A stretch of 64,000 bases of DNA from Ligula intestinalis (Eukaryota; Platyhelminthes; Cestoda; Diphyllobothriidea; Diphyllobothriidae). Shown here one piece after another: positions 11,190 through 21,629 of the stretch; positions within the stretch are counted from its first letter, which is position 1; the number at the start of each line of letters is the position of its first letter. The notes under the pieces were generated by a model, which was not told the DNA's origin, searched no databases, and worked only from the letters and a program-made list of their open reading frames with translations. The stretch lies in NCBI GenBank assembly GCA_036362985.1, contig JAYGXS010000010.1:491267-555266 (forward strand), in the 5' to 3' direction. The position numbers and the translations under genes are program-made.

Positions 11190-11680
11190 AGACTGTAGTG
11201 TTCCTTTCTGCCCGATGCCCACCTAACTCTTGATTTTACAGACAATGTCACTCAAAGCAGGCCCTTGCACGAATGTACTTTTCGGCCTGCCCCCGACCAG
11301 ACGCAAACTGGCGCATGAGACACCAACCACCCAAGCCAGTGTCTACCTTCGTGCAGTCCAACCAATCACCATCAAGGCCGCGAGACTGAGCGAGGATTCG
11401 GCAGCCACCCCGGTGACTGACGCTAAACGTACTTGGCATTCTGCCCCCTCGCGAGTCGGACGCGCCGCCGCTGCTCTCTCACATGGGCCTAGCAGTCGAA
11501 CGCCACGCCAGACCGAGTCAATCTTCCTATGAACTATTCTTCAACTTATTCTGCGAACAATACATTGTTCCTACTCTTCTGGCTTTCCAAGTCTTCTCTC
11601 ATCTCTTAAGGAACCCGGCCTGGAAGATCGCAGCTGTAAGGGTTAAACCGTAGTAGCCTTAACATCCTTGCGATAAGACT
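11190..11680 (-). repeat. interspersed repeat family A
   Basis: Inverted family A: plus-strand landmarks are CTGCCCGATGCCCACCTAAC, CAGACAATGTCACTC, CCGACCAGACGCAAACTGGC, CCAACCAATCACCATCAAGG, then CCTGGAAGATCGCAGCTGTA near 11620. It is close to the copy at 18151-18632, sharing the CCACCCCGxTGACTGACGCT block. Confidence 0.65.
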
Positions 11681-11869
11681 TCGAAAACTCAGCTCAAGGG
11701 TGCGCGCCAACCCTTCTTCTTCCTCATTCATGCAAATACCTGGAACGCAAACGTTTTCATTCCTTCATAATAAGTAAATTTTGGGCTATATACACGGCAC
11801 CGTCATTCAAAGTTCCCAGAGTGATCGTCCAACATTTTGAATTCCACCATCTGTCACAAGTCAATCAGC

Positions 11870-12100
11870 TGTTCACTTAGCACCTACATTGACAAACCTC
11901 ATCAACTTGTCCTTCATGGAGTCTAAGATCCCTGATGAGTGGCGATCAGTGAGAATCACTCCCATCGCGAAAAAAGCTTTACTTCTGGTCCCAAATCCTT
12001 TGGTCCCATATCCTGCTCTTCTGCACTACTGAAACTTACAGAACGAGTTGCCTTGGACGTAATAACGCCATTTTTTTTGAGCACTCGAATGTTGAGTCAT
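11870..12100 (+). pseudogene. LINE reverse transcriptase fragment
   Basis: This is a piece of a non-LTR retrotransposon reverse transcriptase. The first part reads LAPTLTNLINLSFMESKIP, then DEWRSVRITPIAKK. That is the usual LINE segment of the form tNliNlS...iPdeWr...itPi.K that precedes the RT core. After an A-run near 11970 the frame shifts and continues SGPKSFGPISCSSALLKLTE, the expected yRPIS...l.KltE block. A frameshift and a downstream T-run near 12070 disable it. A stretch at 12370-12470 (DLDVDRLNPNFMYTRTD) may come from the pre-RT linker of the same element, but out of order. Confidence 0.75.
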
Positions 12101-12544
12101 GCTCTCGTTACTTCACAAATTTTTTGAAACTACATTTTTCTGTCTGCTGTCCTCTTGACACTGTCTTGATTAGACCTGACAGAATCTCTTCTCTCCACCT
12201 AAAAACTTCGAGACACCAAAATGAATTGTTCTACAAACTATGTCTACGAGTTAGATTAAAGCATGCGAACGTCCAAATAAAGCGTGAGATTTCCAGGCTG
12301 AACGACTTTTTTGCTAGTTAACTTTTTACATCTACTACATCTTCCTCGCCTCTCTCCTCGGATGAAATTTGAAAGAGTTTTAAGCGTCTCATTGGTCAGC
12401 GCAATACACTAGCACATGTAGATGCTGACTTAGACGTAGACCGATTAAATCCAAACTTCATGTACACTCGCACTGACTCCCATCTTCCGACAAACGCTCC
12501 CTGTGTACATAGAGGAACGAAGAATAGAAGGAATGCATTTTGAC

Positions 12545-12830
12545 TTCGGAGCTCACGTCATTCCGCTGAAGTGCCGTGGTCCTAAGTGCGGAAATAGTAA
12601 CAAGAGCCCAGAGCGAGCATTGGGTGAGTTAGCTTCAGGCTGCTGATTGGCCCGACCATTCTGGGATGCGCGCGTGCGCCCCAGCGACCCGAGGGCAAAG
12701 GCTAAGCCTCGCATGCGGACATCGGCCATCGCGCTGGGACGAGCGACAGGGCGGCCAAGATTGTCCCGCTCGACCACGTCTGTGGCATCTCGCGTTTGGA
12801 GGAGGTGAGCTGCAGCACTGCTGCAGCCGT
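12545..12830 (+). repeat. interspersed repeat family A, variant copy
   Basis: Close match to 53220-53500 and a looser one to 2300-2640: CACGTCATTCCGxTGxAGxGC, CGTGGTCCTAAGTGCGG, CCCAGAGCGAG, GTGCGxCCCAGC and CATCGCGCTGGG in order. It is GC-rich but has no conserved product. Confidence 0.6.
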
Positions 12831-12994
12831 TCTAGGCTCTCCTGTCAGTTAAATAGCGCGATTACGGATGAGTCTACTTTAAACACTGCAAATGGCTCAA
12901 GGAGTGAATATCAGTCGTGCCCATCAACACACTTTGCCACACACCAAGCCCGACACGCAGCGAACGGTCCTCCTGTCAGGACGGAGAGGCAGGC

Positions 12995-13230
12995 TGTTCA
13001 CTGTCCATTAACACAATTTTGGAAGAAACTTAAAGGGGCTAGCCGCCTGCTGACTGGCGTTATGGTATCCTTTGATGTCACGGCCCCACACACAGGAGCT
13101 GTCAGTCGATATCATCCAATTACTCCTGCAAAGCACATACGATGGAGCAGAGAATCGTCTAGAATGCGTCCTAATTTTCCAACTCTCAAAAAACATACCT
13201 CACGTTCGGCAGAACAATCTGCGCGCAGGT
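12995..13230 (+). pseudogene. PLE reverse transcriptase fragment (motif A region)
   Basis: The plus strand reads WKKLKGASRLLTGVMVSFDV, where LKG...VMVSFDVT is RT motif A as in the PLE at 4.6 kb. After a frameshift near 13090 it continues as QELSVDIIQLLLQSTYDGAE then NRLECVLIFQL. This aligns with the QDLAIETVEILLRNK...ENRLG segment that follows motif A in the minus-strand PLE. Motifs B and YADD are absent. It is a short, dead insertion of the same or a sister family. Confidence 0.75.
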
Positions 13231-13254
13231 AAAGGTCATATCAAGGAGAGTTAA

Positions 13255-13560
13255 TGTTAATAAGGTTAACCCTAAGGGCTACTTCTACTTCTTCTGAACT
13301 GCTTCCTGGGACTCGCCTTTTCGCTTCTCGGCCGACTTCCACTCGCACGCACGCATACACGTGTGTCCAGTTAGGCGTGGCTGCCCACGTGTCACATGAA
13401 CAGACCACCCCCTAAACCGACGCGACGTGGCCCACAGCACACACGACACCCCGTCGGGTAATGCAACACAAACCAATTGGATACCTCTTGAGCTCGCTCC
13501 CGCAATAAAACCAGCAGCCATCCCTGTCTCACGTTCTCACAGCCATGAATGGGCGCAGTC
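13255..13560. repeat. interspersed repeat family B
   Basis: Matches 17695-17965 in order: CACGCACGCATACACGTGT, GTCCAGTTAGGCGTGG, an ACCCCGTCGGGxAATGCAACAC-like block, ACCAATTGGATACC and GGGCGCAGTCAACAC. A weaker inverted relative lies at 52740-52870. Unknown class. Confidence 0.5.
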
Positions 13561-13639
13561 AACACTAGTCCTCACTTCGCCAGTGTCCACTACTGCTTGA
13601 GGCAGTAACTGGACATGCTGTGCACAATAAGTCCCTAAT

Positions 13640-13735
13640 CCTGGCGAATAAACATATTGTCCCAGCGATCGAGTCTTCTTCTTCTTCTCAATTGCTTCCT
13701 GGGACACGGATGTTCGCTTGTATTGGCAAACCTTA
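13640..13735 (+). repeat. PLE 3' tail without hammerhead
   Basis: Begins TGGCGAATAAACATATTGTCC and matches the tail at 3018-3117 through CTTCCTGGGACACGGATGTTCG and GCTTGTATTGGCAAACC. The CTGATGA-GAAAC part is missing, so this copy is truncated just at or after the predicted cleavage site. Confidence 0.65.
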
Positions 13736-14175
13736 TCATACCTACTAGTTTATATTCGTTGGGATACGTTTCATCATCTAGTATCTGGCTGGACCGCATC
13801 GTATCCCACAGCCTCTTCATTAAAATTCGTGAGCTTCCATATTATATCCGTCGGGTACGTTCATATCGCAATCCTCCAGCCCTAATCTGGCGATTTATAG
13901 ATGCCTGCATCCTTTCCCCCTCATTCTCTACCGTCCTCCAGTTATTTTCCCAACTTTGCTTGAAAAAATACCTGTTGATTTTTAAACCGATGCTCCGAAT
14001 TTTCTCTTCAGTGGCCGGTGTTTCTTGTGCTTTTTAGCTGATACAATTATACAACGACACTTTAAAACGGTCAAGCAATTTGCTGATCGCATCCTTAGTG
14101 AGGTCGCTCACCCTCTCCACGCCGAAATAATGACTGTGAAGTCTTCCCATATTATGCGCCGAACGTTGAGAAGGC
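13736..14175 (+). pseudogene. possible LINE ORF2 C-terminal remnant
   Basis: Two overlapping open frames give a protein-like stretch including PPALIWRFIDACILSPSF and, after a frame change near 14030, FADRILSEVAHPLHAE. The latter resembles the C-terminal segment of jockey- or CR1-like flatworm LINEs, where a D...HPLh pattern follows the RT thumb. No catalytic motif is present. The assignment rests on pattern only; it could be coincidental open frame. Confidence 0.35.
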
Positions 14176-14189
14176 GGGAGATTTATCGA

Positions 14190-14690
14190 CAGGAGTTAAA
14201 GCTAAGAAGGTTAACACTAACAGCTACGATCTTCCAGGCTCATGATTCCTTTAGGTGAGGAGAGAAGACGGTGGGAAAGCCGGATTGTTAGGAATAGTGT
14301 ATTCTGCACAGAAGGATAGGAGAATAGATGGAAAGAGTTTTGTCTCGCGGACTAGTGCATCCGTTCCCTAGTCGGGTCGGGTCCGGAGTAATGCCTGAAG
14401 GCAGACACCGCATTGTTGTCTGTGTCCCACGGATTGAGGCCAACCTACTAAATGTGGTCAGTCTACTAAAGCGGGAATCTCATAGGATGGATTGAGGTCA
14501 AGCCACTGCGGATTGAGGCCAGAATGGGGGACAAATGGTGCGTGCGTTTGGGTGCGCGTCAGTTACGCCTGGCAGCAGTGGCGGTCGCCCGTCCGTTTGC
14601 GCATGCCTCGAGGCACGCGGGAAAACTGCTTTCGCGCGAGGTCCTATGCCCTGAGTAACCTCGTCTGTAGCATCAAGAGTTAGGACTAGT
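14190..14690 (+). repeat. interspersed repeat family A, near-complete copy
   Basis: The most complete plus-strand copy. It runs from AAGAAGGTTAACACTAACAG through GATCTTCCAGGC, GACGGTGGGAAAGCCGGA, GGTCCGGAGTAATGCCTG, two GGATTGAGG motifs, GGCACGCGGGAAAACTGC and GCGCGAGGTCCTATGCCCTG, to CCTCGTCTGTAGCATCAAG. No open frame spans it. It shows no tRNA-like head and no obvious terminal inverted repeat, so the class is open. Confidence 0.65.
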
Positions 14691-15599
14691 TCATAACCGT
14701 TGGGATAAGTTCTATCGTCTATTATCCGGCCGGACTACATCGTATTCCACAATCTCATGCGTGGCATGGCATGGTATGTGGAAAACGCTACGGGATCGCT
14801 GCAATTTTTTGGCATTCAGAAAACAGTCTACGCAAGATCGGTGGTTCTGTCGAAAGAGTGATCGTCTACTACGCAAGGTTTCCCCATGTCAGCAGTCGGG
14901 TAAGACCAATTAGTTTGGACAGTGTACTGCAGGAAAGGACCTAACAAAAGACTCTTCAGAAACAAGCTGCTCACAATACAATCACGGGGTAAGTCAACGA
15001 TAGCGGCGCTGAGCCGAGGGCTGCCACAGTTTGGTAGTTGTCTTATTCTAAACGGGAAAGCGACACTTGGAATTGTTTCAGCTCACTCGGGCATTGAACA
15101 GTACTGAGCATTCCAGTATGCCTCTGATAGCTTAGAGCTTGAGCTCAAAACTTCAGGTCGACGAGGCTTTCGCCTCCTTCCTCGAGTTTGTTGCGATACG
15201 GGATTCGATAACATTAACTCCTACCTGGTGCATAAAGCCTCGCCAGCAAACCTTCAACAGCGTGGTGAAACCACCGAACTAACTGTGAGTAACAAGCCAA
15301 TAAAAACCCACCAGATAAGAGTTGGTGGTGCAATTACTGCGCGCGGAGAGTCGATGAGGTGTTGAGCTGGTAGTAAACGAGTATGCTTGCTATTTTTATT
15401 GCAACGCTCTTAATGTTCGTCTCAGTGGGGCGTAGGGGGTTTAGCTGTAGATAAAGTTGCCTTTCGGACTTTATTAAATAAAGGAAATATCGGTAAGCTA
15501 GTTAGCTATAGGGCAGTTCGAACCTCGATTCGACAATGTCCGCCATCAGTCCCCTAATTGGATGGACGACAGGATGGATAAATGCGCATAACTCAGTCT
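14691..15599. other. no gene recognised
   Basis: No protein family, tRNA or repeat that I can name. Confidence 0.3.
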
Positions 15600-16047
15600 A
15601 TAATTATAGTAGTAGTAGTAGTAGTATTAATAGCAGTAGTAGTAGGAGTAGTAGTAGTAATAGTAGGGGTAGTATTATTAGTAATAGTAGTAGTAGGAGC
15701 TGCAGTAGCAGTTGTAGTAGTAATAATAATAGAAGTAGTAATAGTAGTAGGAGTAGTTGTAATAATAACAGTAGTAATAGTAGTAGTGGGAGTAGTATAA
15801 GTATTTATAATAGTTGTAGTAATAATAGTAGTAGTAGTAATAATAATAGTAGTATTATTAGTAGTAAGAGTAGTAGTAGTAGCAATAGCAGTAGTAGTAA
15901 TATTAGCAGTTGTAATAGTAATAGTAGTAGTAGGAGTAGTGGTAGTAGAAGTAGTAATAATAATAGTAGTAATAGTATTAGGAGTAGTATTCATAGTAAT
16001 AGTAGTAGTACTAGTAGTATTAGTAGTATTGGTTGTTGTTGTAGATG
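15600..16047 (+). repeat. long imperfect TAG/AGT microsatellite
   Basis: About 445 bp of (TAG)n, interrupted by TAA, TAT, TGT and AGC variants, ending in a GTTGTTGTTG stretch. It keeps reading frames open on both strands (Ser/Asn-rich, Val/Ile-rich, Thr-rich) purely because of its composition. Confidence 0.95.
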
Positions 16048-16978
16048 ATGATTGCTTAGGAAATTCTGCCAGGGCATTGCGCTTGCTGTTCCGTAATGGT
16101 GGATTCCATACGATCCGTAAGTTGGGAAGGTAAAATTCGCGGCGCACGGTGAGCTTGGGGCAGTAACTGGACATGCTGTGCACAGTAAGTGCTTTTTGCC
16201 TTTTTTTAAAAACCCAGCATTTGGCTTGACGATGACGGAAGTATTCCGTGTATAAATACGCCCTGTGTACAAATTACCAGCTTCAACTACTGCATCCGAG
16301 GTTGGGATAGATAGGGAATCCGGTGCTTCCCAGCGATGACGTCCAATTCTTCTTCTTCTTCTTCTTCTTCTTCTTCTTCTCCAATGCCGTTCCCTGTGAT
16401 TCAGAAGTAAAAGATGCTGGGGTTGGAACAAGAAGCTTGCTTTCCTGATTCTGGCTTGAAGTCTTCATCAAAGATAGCTACAACCGCACCAGATCCAGTA
16501 AATAACTCCAGGCGTTTCCTGCCGTGGCACTGGGCCTTTCCGCCTCACGATCCGGCGCCCGAGTCATGATCATATAGATTACAAGCGATGATCGCGCAAA
16601 CTGCTAATTGTAGTGCGCAGGTGGTTGCGTGGCCGCTACGGGATATAAATACTGCGTACACTGTGCATTTATCACCCTGCCCCCATTCTGTGGTTATCTC
16701 TGAGGCAGAGTTCAAGGCGGAATCCGAAACGCCAGACGAATAAACAGCTTCGACTTCTGAACCACTTCCCGGAATTCGACTGTTCGCTGCTCGTCTTTCT
16801 CCTTGGTGGACACAACTTAAGGTTATCCAGAAAGCTTCTACAGTAACAGGTCGATCGGCCGACAAAGAAATACTAGCTCAATGGCACTCTACCTTTTCGT
16901 TGCAGCGCACTGGTTTGAACTGGAAGACAAGGTGACCCATTATCAATACTTGTTACAGCTATTCCTACAAAGAGGAGA
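16048..16978. other. CTT microsatellite and degenerate PLE-tail sequence
   Basis: A clean (CTT)n tract lies at 16347-16380. Around it are pieces like the pyrimidine-rich PLE tail (GTCCAATTCTTC..., then CCAATGCCGTTCCCTGTGATT). A GGCAGTAACTGGACATGCTG block near 16160 repeats one near 13602. No gene is seen. Confidence 0.5.
16700..16733 (+). ncRNA. degenerate hammerhead core, PLE type (H1)
   Basis: CTGAGGC, a spacer with GGCGGAATCC, then GAAACGCC followed by AGACGAATAAACAGCTTC. The GAAAC...CGAATAAAC order matches the intact PLE cores, but CTGATGA and the GTC triplet are mutated. Very likely inactive. Confidence 0.5.
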
Positions 16979-17412
16979 TGTAGTGGTCGCTGCCGCCCGA
17001 CGCCCTCCTGCCTCTTGACGCCACGGACGAGGTCGCTCCGGGCATAGGACCTCGCGCGAATGCAGTTTGCCCGCGTGCCTCGGGCCAGACGCAAACTGAC
17101 GCGCGATCTATTAACATGCCTACGCAGGTCAACCAATGACCTTCATGGCTGCATAAGGCAAAGACAACTAACGGTGGCCGCTCGAATGTCTGCCCCCAGA
17201 CGTCACTTCGGACCACGCCTCTCCAACGGAGGGGCGTGCGCTACGACAGTCAAAACTTCGTCCTAACTATTCTCCTTTCCGTCTGTACAGAATAATATCT
17301 TCCTATCACTCTGGCCTTCCCATGACTTCTCCCATTATCTCCTAAGGAAACGGGCCTGGAAGATCGCAGCCGTTAGGGTCAAACCTTCTTAGTCTTAACA
17401 CTCCTTGATAAC
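16979..17412 (-). repeat. interspersed repeat family A
   Basis: Inverted copy with a clear 3' end: AGTGGTCGCTGCCGCCCGAC, then CGACGCCCTCCTGCCTCTTG, GCCACGGACGAGGTCGCTC, CATAGGACCTCGCGCGAA, and CCTGGAAGATCGCAGCCGTT near 17360. Confidence 0.65.
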
Positions 17413-17694
17413 TGGGGACTTCACGACGTGTCCCTTCGATTACTAATACAAAACGCGATAGAGAGGCTAAATGTATCTGCCTCTCACAGTTGGAGTCGAG
17501 TAATTACTCTGAGCAAACATTTGAGGTCAGAGGATTCCTTACCACGACAGAAGACATCTTATACTGTTTGTGCAGTTACGAACAAGATAACCACGACGTA
17601 TAGATGGGAAAAGTATTCCGATCGTGGGGGGCGGCGGCCCTTAACGTCAGCCGTCTTTGCAGGCAGCTGTTCCCACTCACTGACTTTAAGATCA

Positions 17695-17965
17695 CTTGAC
17701 CGATACTCAGTCGCACACACGTGCGCACACGGACACGTACACCTGTGCCTAACTAGTCACGGTTTCTCAAGGGCCATTTGAACACGCCAAGCCGCGGTCA
17801 CGCAGCAGGGGGGGACCTCTACAGGTGACATCCCTTCGGGCAATTGCAACACACCAATAGCAATCCACTTGAACTCACTTCACAGTGAAGTAAAAGCAGC
17901 TGTCATCATCACATCTTGCTCAGCACTCAGTCGGCACTCTCGGGCACGAGTGGACGCAGTCAACA
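17695..17965. repeat. interspersed repeat family B
   Basis: Aligns with 13300-13560: ACACGTGCGCACACGGACAC, an ACATCCCTTCGGGCAATTGC block, AACACACCAATAG, and GTGGACGCAGTCAACAGG. Confidence 0.5.
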
Positions 17966-18150
17966 GGGGGTTTTGTACACAAAACAAACTCCTCCTTCTG
18001 ATGACTTCTGTGTTTTATCGCCAACCTAGACTTCGGCCTGATGATTGTAATGCTGTAAGCACAACCACTACTTAGATCGCTACATATTCACCAGCAATGA
18101 TACTGATAATGCTTTGTGTTAACAGCAATTGACGACAATCGTATAGCCTT

Positions 18151-18632
18151 TGTGTAGTGGTCCTTTCTGCCTGACGCCCACCTAACTCTTGACGTCACAG
18201 ACAAGGACACTCAGAGCAGGAATTTGTGCGAATGTAGTTTTCGGCCTGCCTCCGACCAGATGAAAACTGGCGCATGAGACATTCACCACCCACGCCACTG
18301 TCTACCTTCGTGTGCTCCAACCAATCACCATCAAGGCCGCGAGACTGAACGAGGATTCGGCAGCCACCCCGATGACTGACGCTAGAACTCACTCGGCATT
18401 CTGCCCCCTCGCGGGGTGGACGCGCCGCCGCTGCTTTCTCACACGGCTCTCATGGTCGAACACCACGCCAGATCGAGTCAACGCTTCTCTTAACCATTCT
18501 CCTATTTATTCTGTGCGGAATACAATCTTCCTACAGCTCTGACTTTCAAAGTCATCTATAATCTCCTAAGGAACCGGACCTGGAAGATCGCAGCCGTTAG
18601 GGTTAAATCTTAGTAACCTTAACACCTTTGCG
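18151..18632 (-). repeat. interspersed repeat family A
   Basis: Inverted copy very similar to 11190-11680. Landmarks: TGCCTGACGCCCACCTAACT, CACAGACAAGGACACTC, CCAACCAATCACCATCAAGG, CCACCCCGATGACTGACGCT, and CCTGGAAGATCGCAGCCGTT near 18580. Confidence 0.65.
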
Positions 18633-18779
18633 ATAAGGCTGCCTCTTACTATGTACAATATGGCATTCCTTCTCAGCGGCGATCTCAGCCACCCATTTCC
18701 TATGTGTGGGAAAACAGAATCTAACGGCATACCAATTTGTCGTTGAAGTGCATCTGTGAGTACATCCACGGCTCACAGA

Positions 18780-18905
18780 GAGCCACGTAGCTCAATGGTA
18801 GAGGGTTGGCTGCACAAAAGCCTGCCCTGCTGGCGTGGGTTCGAATCCCACCCAAGCCGCGAGTTTTGCACAGTTGAGTCAACTGAAAATATTGAAATCT
18901 GCCAA
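18780..18905 (+). repeat. tRNA-derived repeat unit
   Basis: A-box-like TAGCTCAATGGTAGAG, a possible anticodon arm GGCT-GCACAAA-AGCC, and a strong T-arm GTGGGTTCGAATCCCAC, followed by CAGTTGAGTCAACTG. The anticodon loop lacks T33, the variable region is overlong, and the 5' acceptor does not pair with the 3' side. I therefore treat it as a tRNA-derived repeat related to 8594-8907 and 63690-63800. Confidence 0.6.
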
Positions 18906-19353
18906 CCCCCCCCCCCCCCAATAATAATATTTACTAGCTGACGCGGTGTTGTTGACGCCTTCTGCGGGAATATCTGGCGGGAGTTTGTGATAATCCGAGA
19001 AGACTTTATGCCTTTCTACTAAGAGGATGAAAGGGTTGATCTGCTAAGTGCAGGGGTATGCGTCTAGTCAAAATCAGAAACCTGATCACAGAATGCTACA
19101 TGCCCTTCGGTGAGGCACTCGATCTGACTGTCATTTCTGAGAGGCAGGACTGCTCCCCCCTTCCCCCAACCGGTGGAACGAAAGTTGTTCCGCCCACCGA
19201 CAGAGCCACCATTCCGACTTCCATAATTACCACTTCTGACTGTTTGCTCGTCAAAAAAAAACCAACTAGTCCGCTTATTGGACCTCACTTGAAGGAAGGA
19301 ACTGGAGGTTGCGTAAATGAGGCCGGGTTTCACCGTTAATTCCCCTGTTTTGC
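18906..19353. other. no gene recognised; poly-C tract
   Basis: A run of about 13 C lies at 18907-18919. An open frame at 19058-19339 has no recognisable product. Confidence 0.3.
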
Positions 19354-20541
19354 TGAAGGCCCGCTTGTCATTTGAGATTTGCGTTAAGCAAAATAATTAA
19401 CAGAATGCAGCGAAAATAGACCAGAAAACGCAGCGTCAGCCGAACAGCGTAACCTGAGAGTAATTCAGAGCTTAAATTACCTTCTGTTAAATGCCCTCCA
19501 CAATACAACAGCCATCTGCCAGGAAAACACATGGAAAAAAGGGTAACGTATAAGACCGCTCAAGCACCGATACAAGTATTTTATTCGTTGATGAATGTTC
19601 ACCTGATCAATAACGGAACTCATCTGTGCCACTATGCCTCGGGCAGAGTTTATACTTCTGAATTTTTTGAACTTGTGTATAATTAATGGTCAGCGATGAT
19701 AGCAGCAGCAACAACAGAAGCAACAAAATGGCGACTTAATCCGCAAGAGTAGCCAGACTGCTGTGTCGCATCCCATGCAAAAGATGTCCTTGTAACTACG
19801 CAGGTCAACCTGAACACATACTCGGGTGGTGGATACATGAACGTATGTTGGCTGCACGACGGCGTGACGAAGTATCGCAAGTTGTTGCCCATGAGTTCAA
19901 CGTCTCAGCCGTACAGATAATCCTCCCACGTTGGAAACAAAGCCAGCAGAAAGTGAATTGAGGCCCAGTCCACGGATGGGAACAAAATCAATAGATGTAT
20001 CGATCTGGACCCTGCGTACAGAGCCCTGCGCGCGACTCTTCGCCTGCCAGAGTCTGCACCTAAGCGTATCGGCAACGTCCAGTGGAATCGCCGGTATGGA
20101 TCCCAGCGCACATAGCCTGGGTTTGCGTGTCACACGCTGCATCATACAGAAGAAAGGCTGAATGCGGTCTACCCCTTATCAGCTTACTTAATCCGTCCTT
20201 AAAGACGACTCAAATCACGACAGTTCGAACGTCGCTCTCGACGATATCCACCACGCGCTTCTGCTGACTGAAACAACGCGGTGACTCCTACGGGCTTTTA
20301 GGGAAAGCAGACTCGCGGAGAATCTGCCCCACTCTCTCACCACTCCCACATCTGAGCCCGATGTCAAGACAAAGTCGATGAGACCAGAGATGAGGGGGGC
20401 GCGGGCGGCTGGCGTGGCCGACACTCAACACGCATGCCAGCGACACACCCCGCTAGGTAGGCTCACGCATGTGAGCGCCATAAAGGCCACATTAAAAAAG
20501 AACCATTGCTGCCTGTCTCCCAGTCCGCTATTCAGCCACTC
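19354..20541 (+). pseudogene. PLE GIY-YIG tail, tandem copy 1
   Basis: Remnant of the C-terminal nuclease part of a PLE. On the plus strand at about 19765-19915 it reads CRIPCKRCPCNYAGQPEH then a WWIHERMLAARRRDEVSQ stretch. This is the GIY-YIG pattern C..C...Y.GQ.....RI.EH...RR.D..SQV..H, with the active-site arginine apparently lost. At about 19987 it continues INRCIDLDPAYRALRATL, the conserved PLE tail. Several frame changes and stops intervene. The leading 200 bp (CAGAAAACGCAGCGTCAGCC, GAACAGCGTAACCTGA) and trailing 260 bp repeat in copy 2. Confidence 0.7.
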
Positions 20542-20547
20542 CAGTCA

Positions 20548-21629
20548 TTGCTGAAAGCCCGCTAGTCAGTTTAGAAAAATAATGAACAGAATGCGGTGAA
20601 AATAGACCAGAAAACGCAGCATCAGCCGAACAGCGTAGCCTGGACGTAATTCAGAGCTTATATTGCCTTCTGTTAAATGCCCTCCACAATACAACAGCCA
20701 TCTGCCAAGAAGACATATGGAAAAAAGGGTAAGGTAGCGGAACAAATCTGCCTTGGGCAGAGTTTATCCTTCTGAGTTTTCGAACTTTTGCCCTACTTAC
20801 TCGTCAGAAATGATAGCAGCAATTGCAGCAACAACAGAAGCAACGAAATGGTGACTTAACTCGCAAGAGCAACCTGACTGGTGTGTCACATCCCATGCCA
20901 AAACTGTCCTTGTAACTACGCAGGTCAAACTGAATACAAGCTCGGATGGCGCATACATGAACATAAGTTGGCTGTACGACGGGGCGACGAAGTATCGCAA
21001 GTTGTTGCCCATGCGTTCAACTTCGCAGCCGTAAAGATAATCCTCCCTCGTTAGAAACAAAGCCAGCCCAAAACTGATTGAGACCGAGTCCACTGATGGG
21101 AACCCAATCAATGGATGTATCAATTTGGCGCCTGCGTACAGAGGCCTACGCGCGACTCTTCGCCTGTCTGAGTCTGCAACTAAGCGTGTCGGCAACGTCC
21201 AGTGGAAGCACCGGGATGGATTCCAGTGCACACAGCCCATCACACACGCCATCATACAGAAGAAAAGCTGAACGCGGTCTTATCGTTATCGGCTTTTCTA
21301 ACCCGTTCTTGAAGAAGACTCAGACCACGAACGTGGTCGCTGTCAACGGTGTCCACAACGCGCTTCTGTTCACTGAAGCAACGCGGTGACTCCCGCGGGA
21401 GCATGGCGAAAGCACACTTTCGGAGAATCCATCCCACTCCCTCCTCACTACCACACCTGAGCCCGATGTCAAGACAAAGTCGACAAGACCGGAGATGAAG
21501 GGGGCGCAGGTGGCTGGCGTGGCCGACACGCGTGCCAGCGACACACCCCGCTAGGTAAGCTCCCGAGTGGGAGCGCCATAAAAGCCAAACATTGCAGCCT
21601 GACTCCCAGTCCGCCAGCCAGCTACTCCA
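20548..21629 (+). pseudogene. PLE GIY-YIG tail, tandem copy 2
   Basis: Direct repeat of 19354-20541. The GIY-YIG stretch at about 20886-21040 reads CHIPCQNCPCNYAGQTEYK then GWRIHEHKLAVRRGDEVSQ, better preserved than in copy 1. It retains the GQT, the RI.EH and the RRGD..SQ pattern. The tail INGCINLAPAYRGLRATLRL follows at about 21108. Frame changes separate the blocks. Both copies end in the same CGACACACCCCGCTAGGTA block and a CCCAGTCCGCCA motif. A head-to-tail pair of truncated copies is an arrangement typical of PLEs. Confidence 0.75.

Noticed and set aside
15536..16183. Ser/Asn-rich (plus) and Thr-rich (minus) open frames
   Set aside because: They are produced by the TAG microsatellite; no domain, start context or conservation supports a gene.
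18785..18860. Functional tRNA gene on the plus strand
   Set aside because: The T-arm is good, but the anticodon loop lacks T33, the variable region is too long and the acceptor stem is missing.
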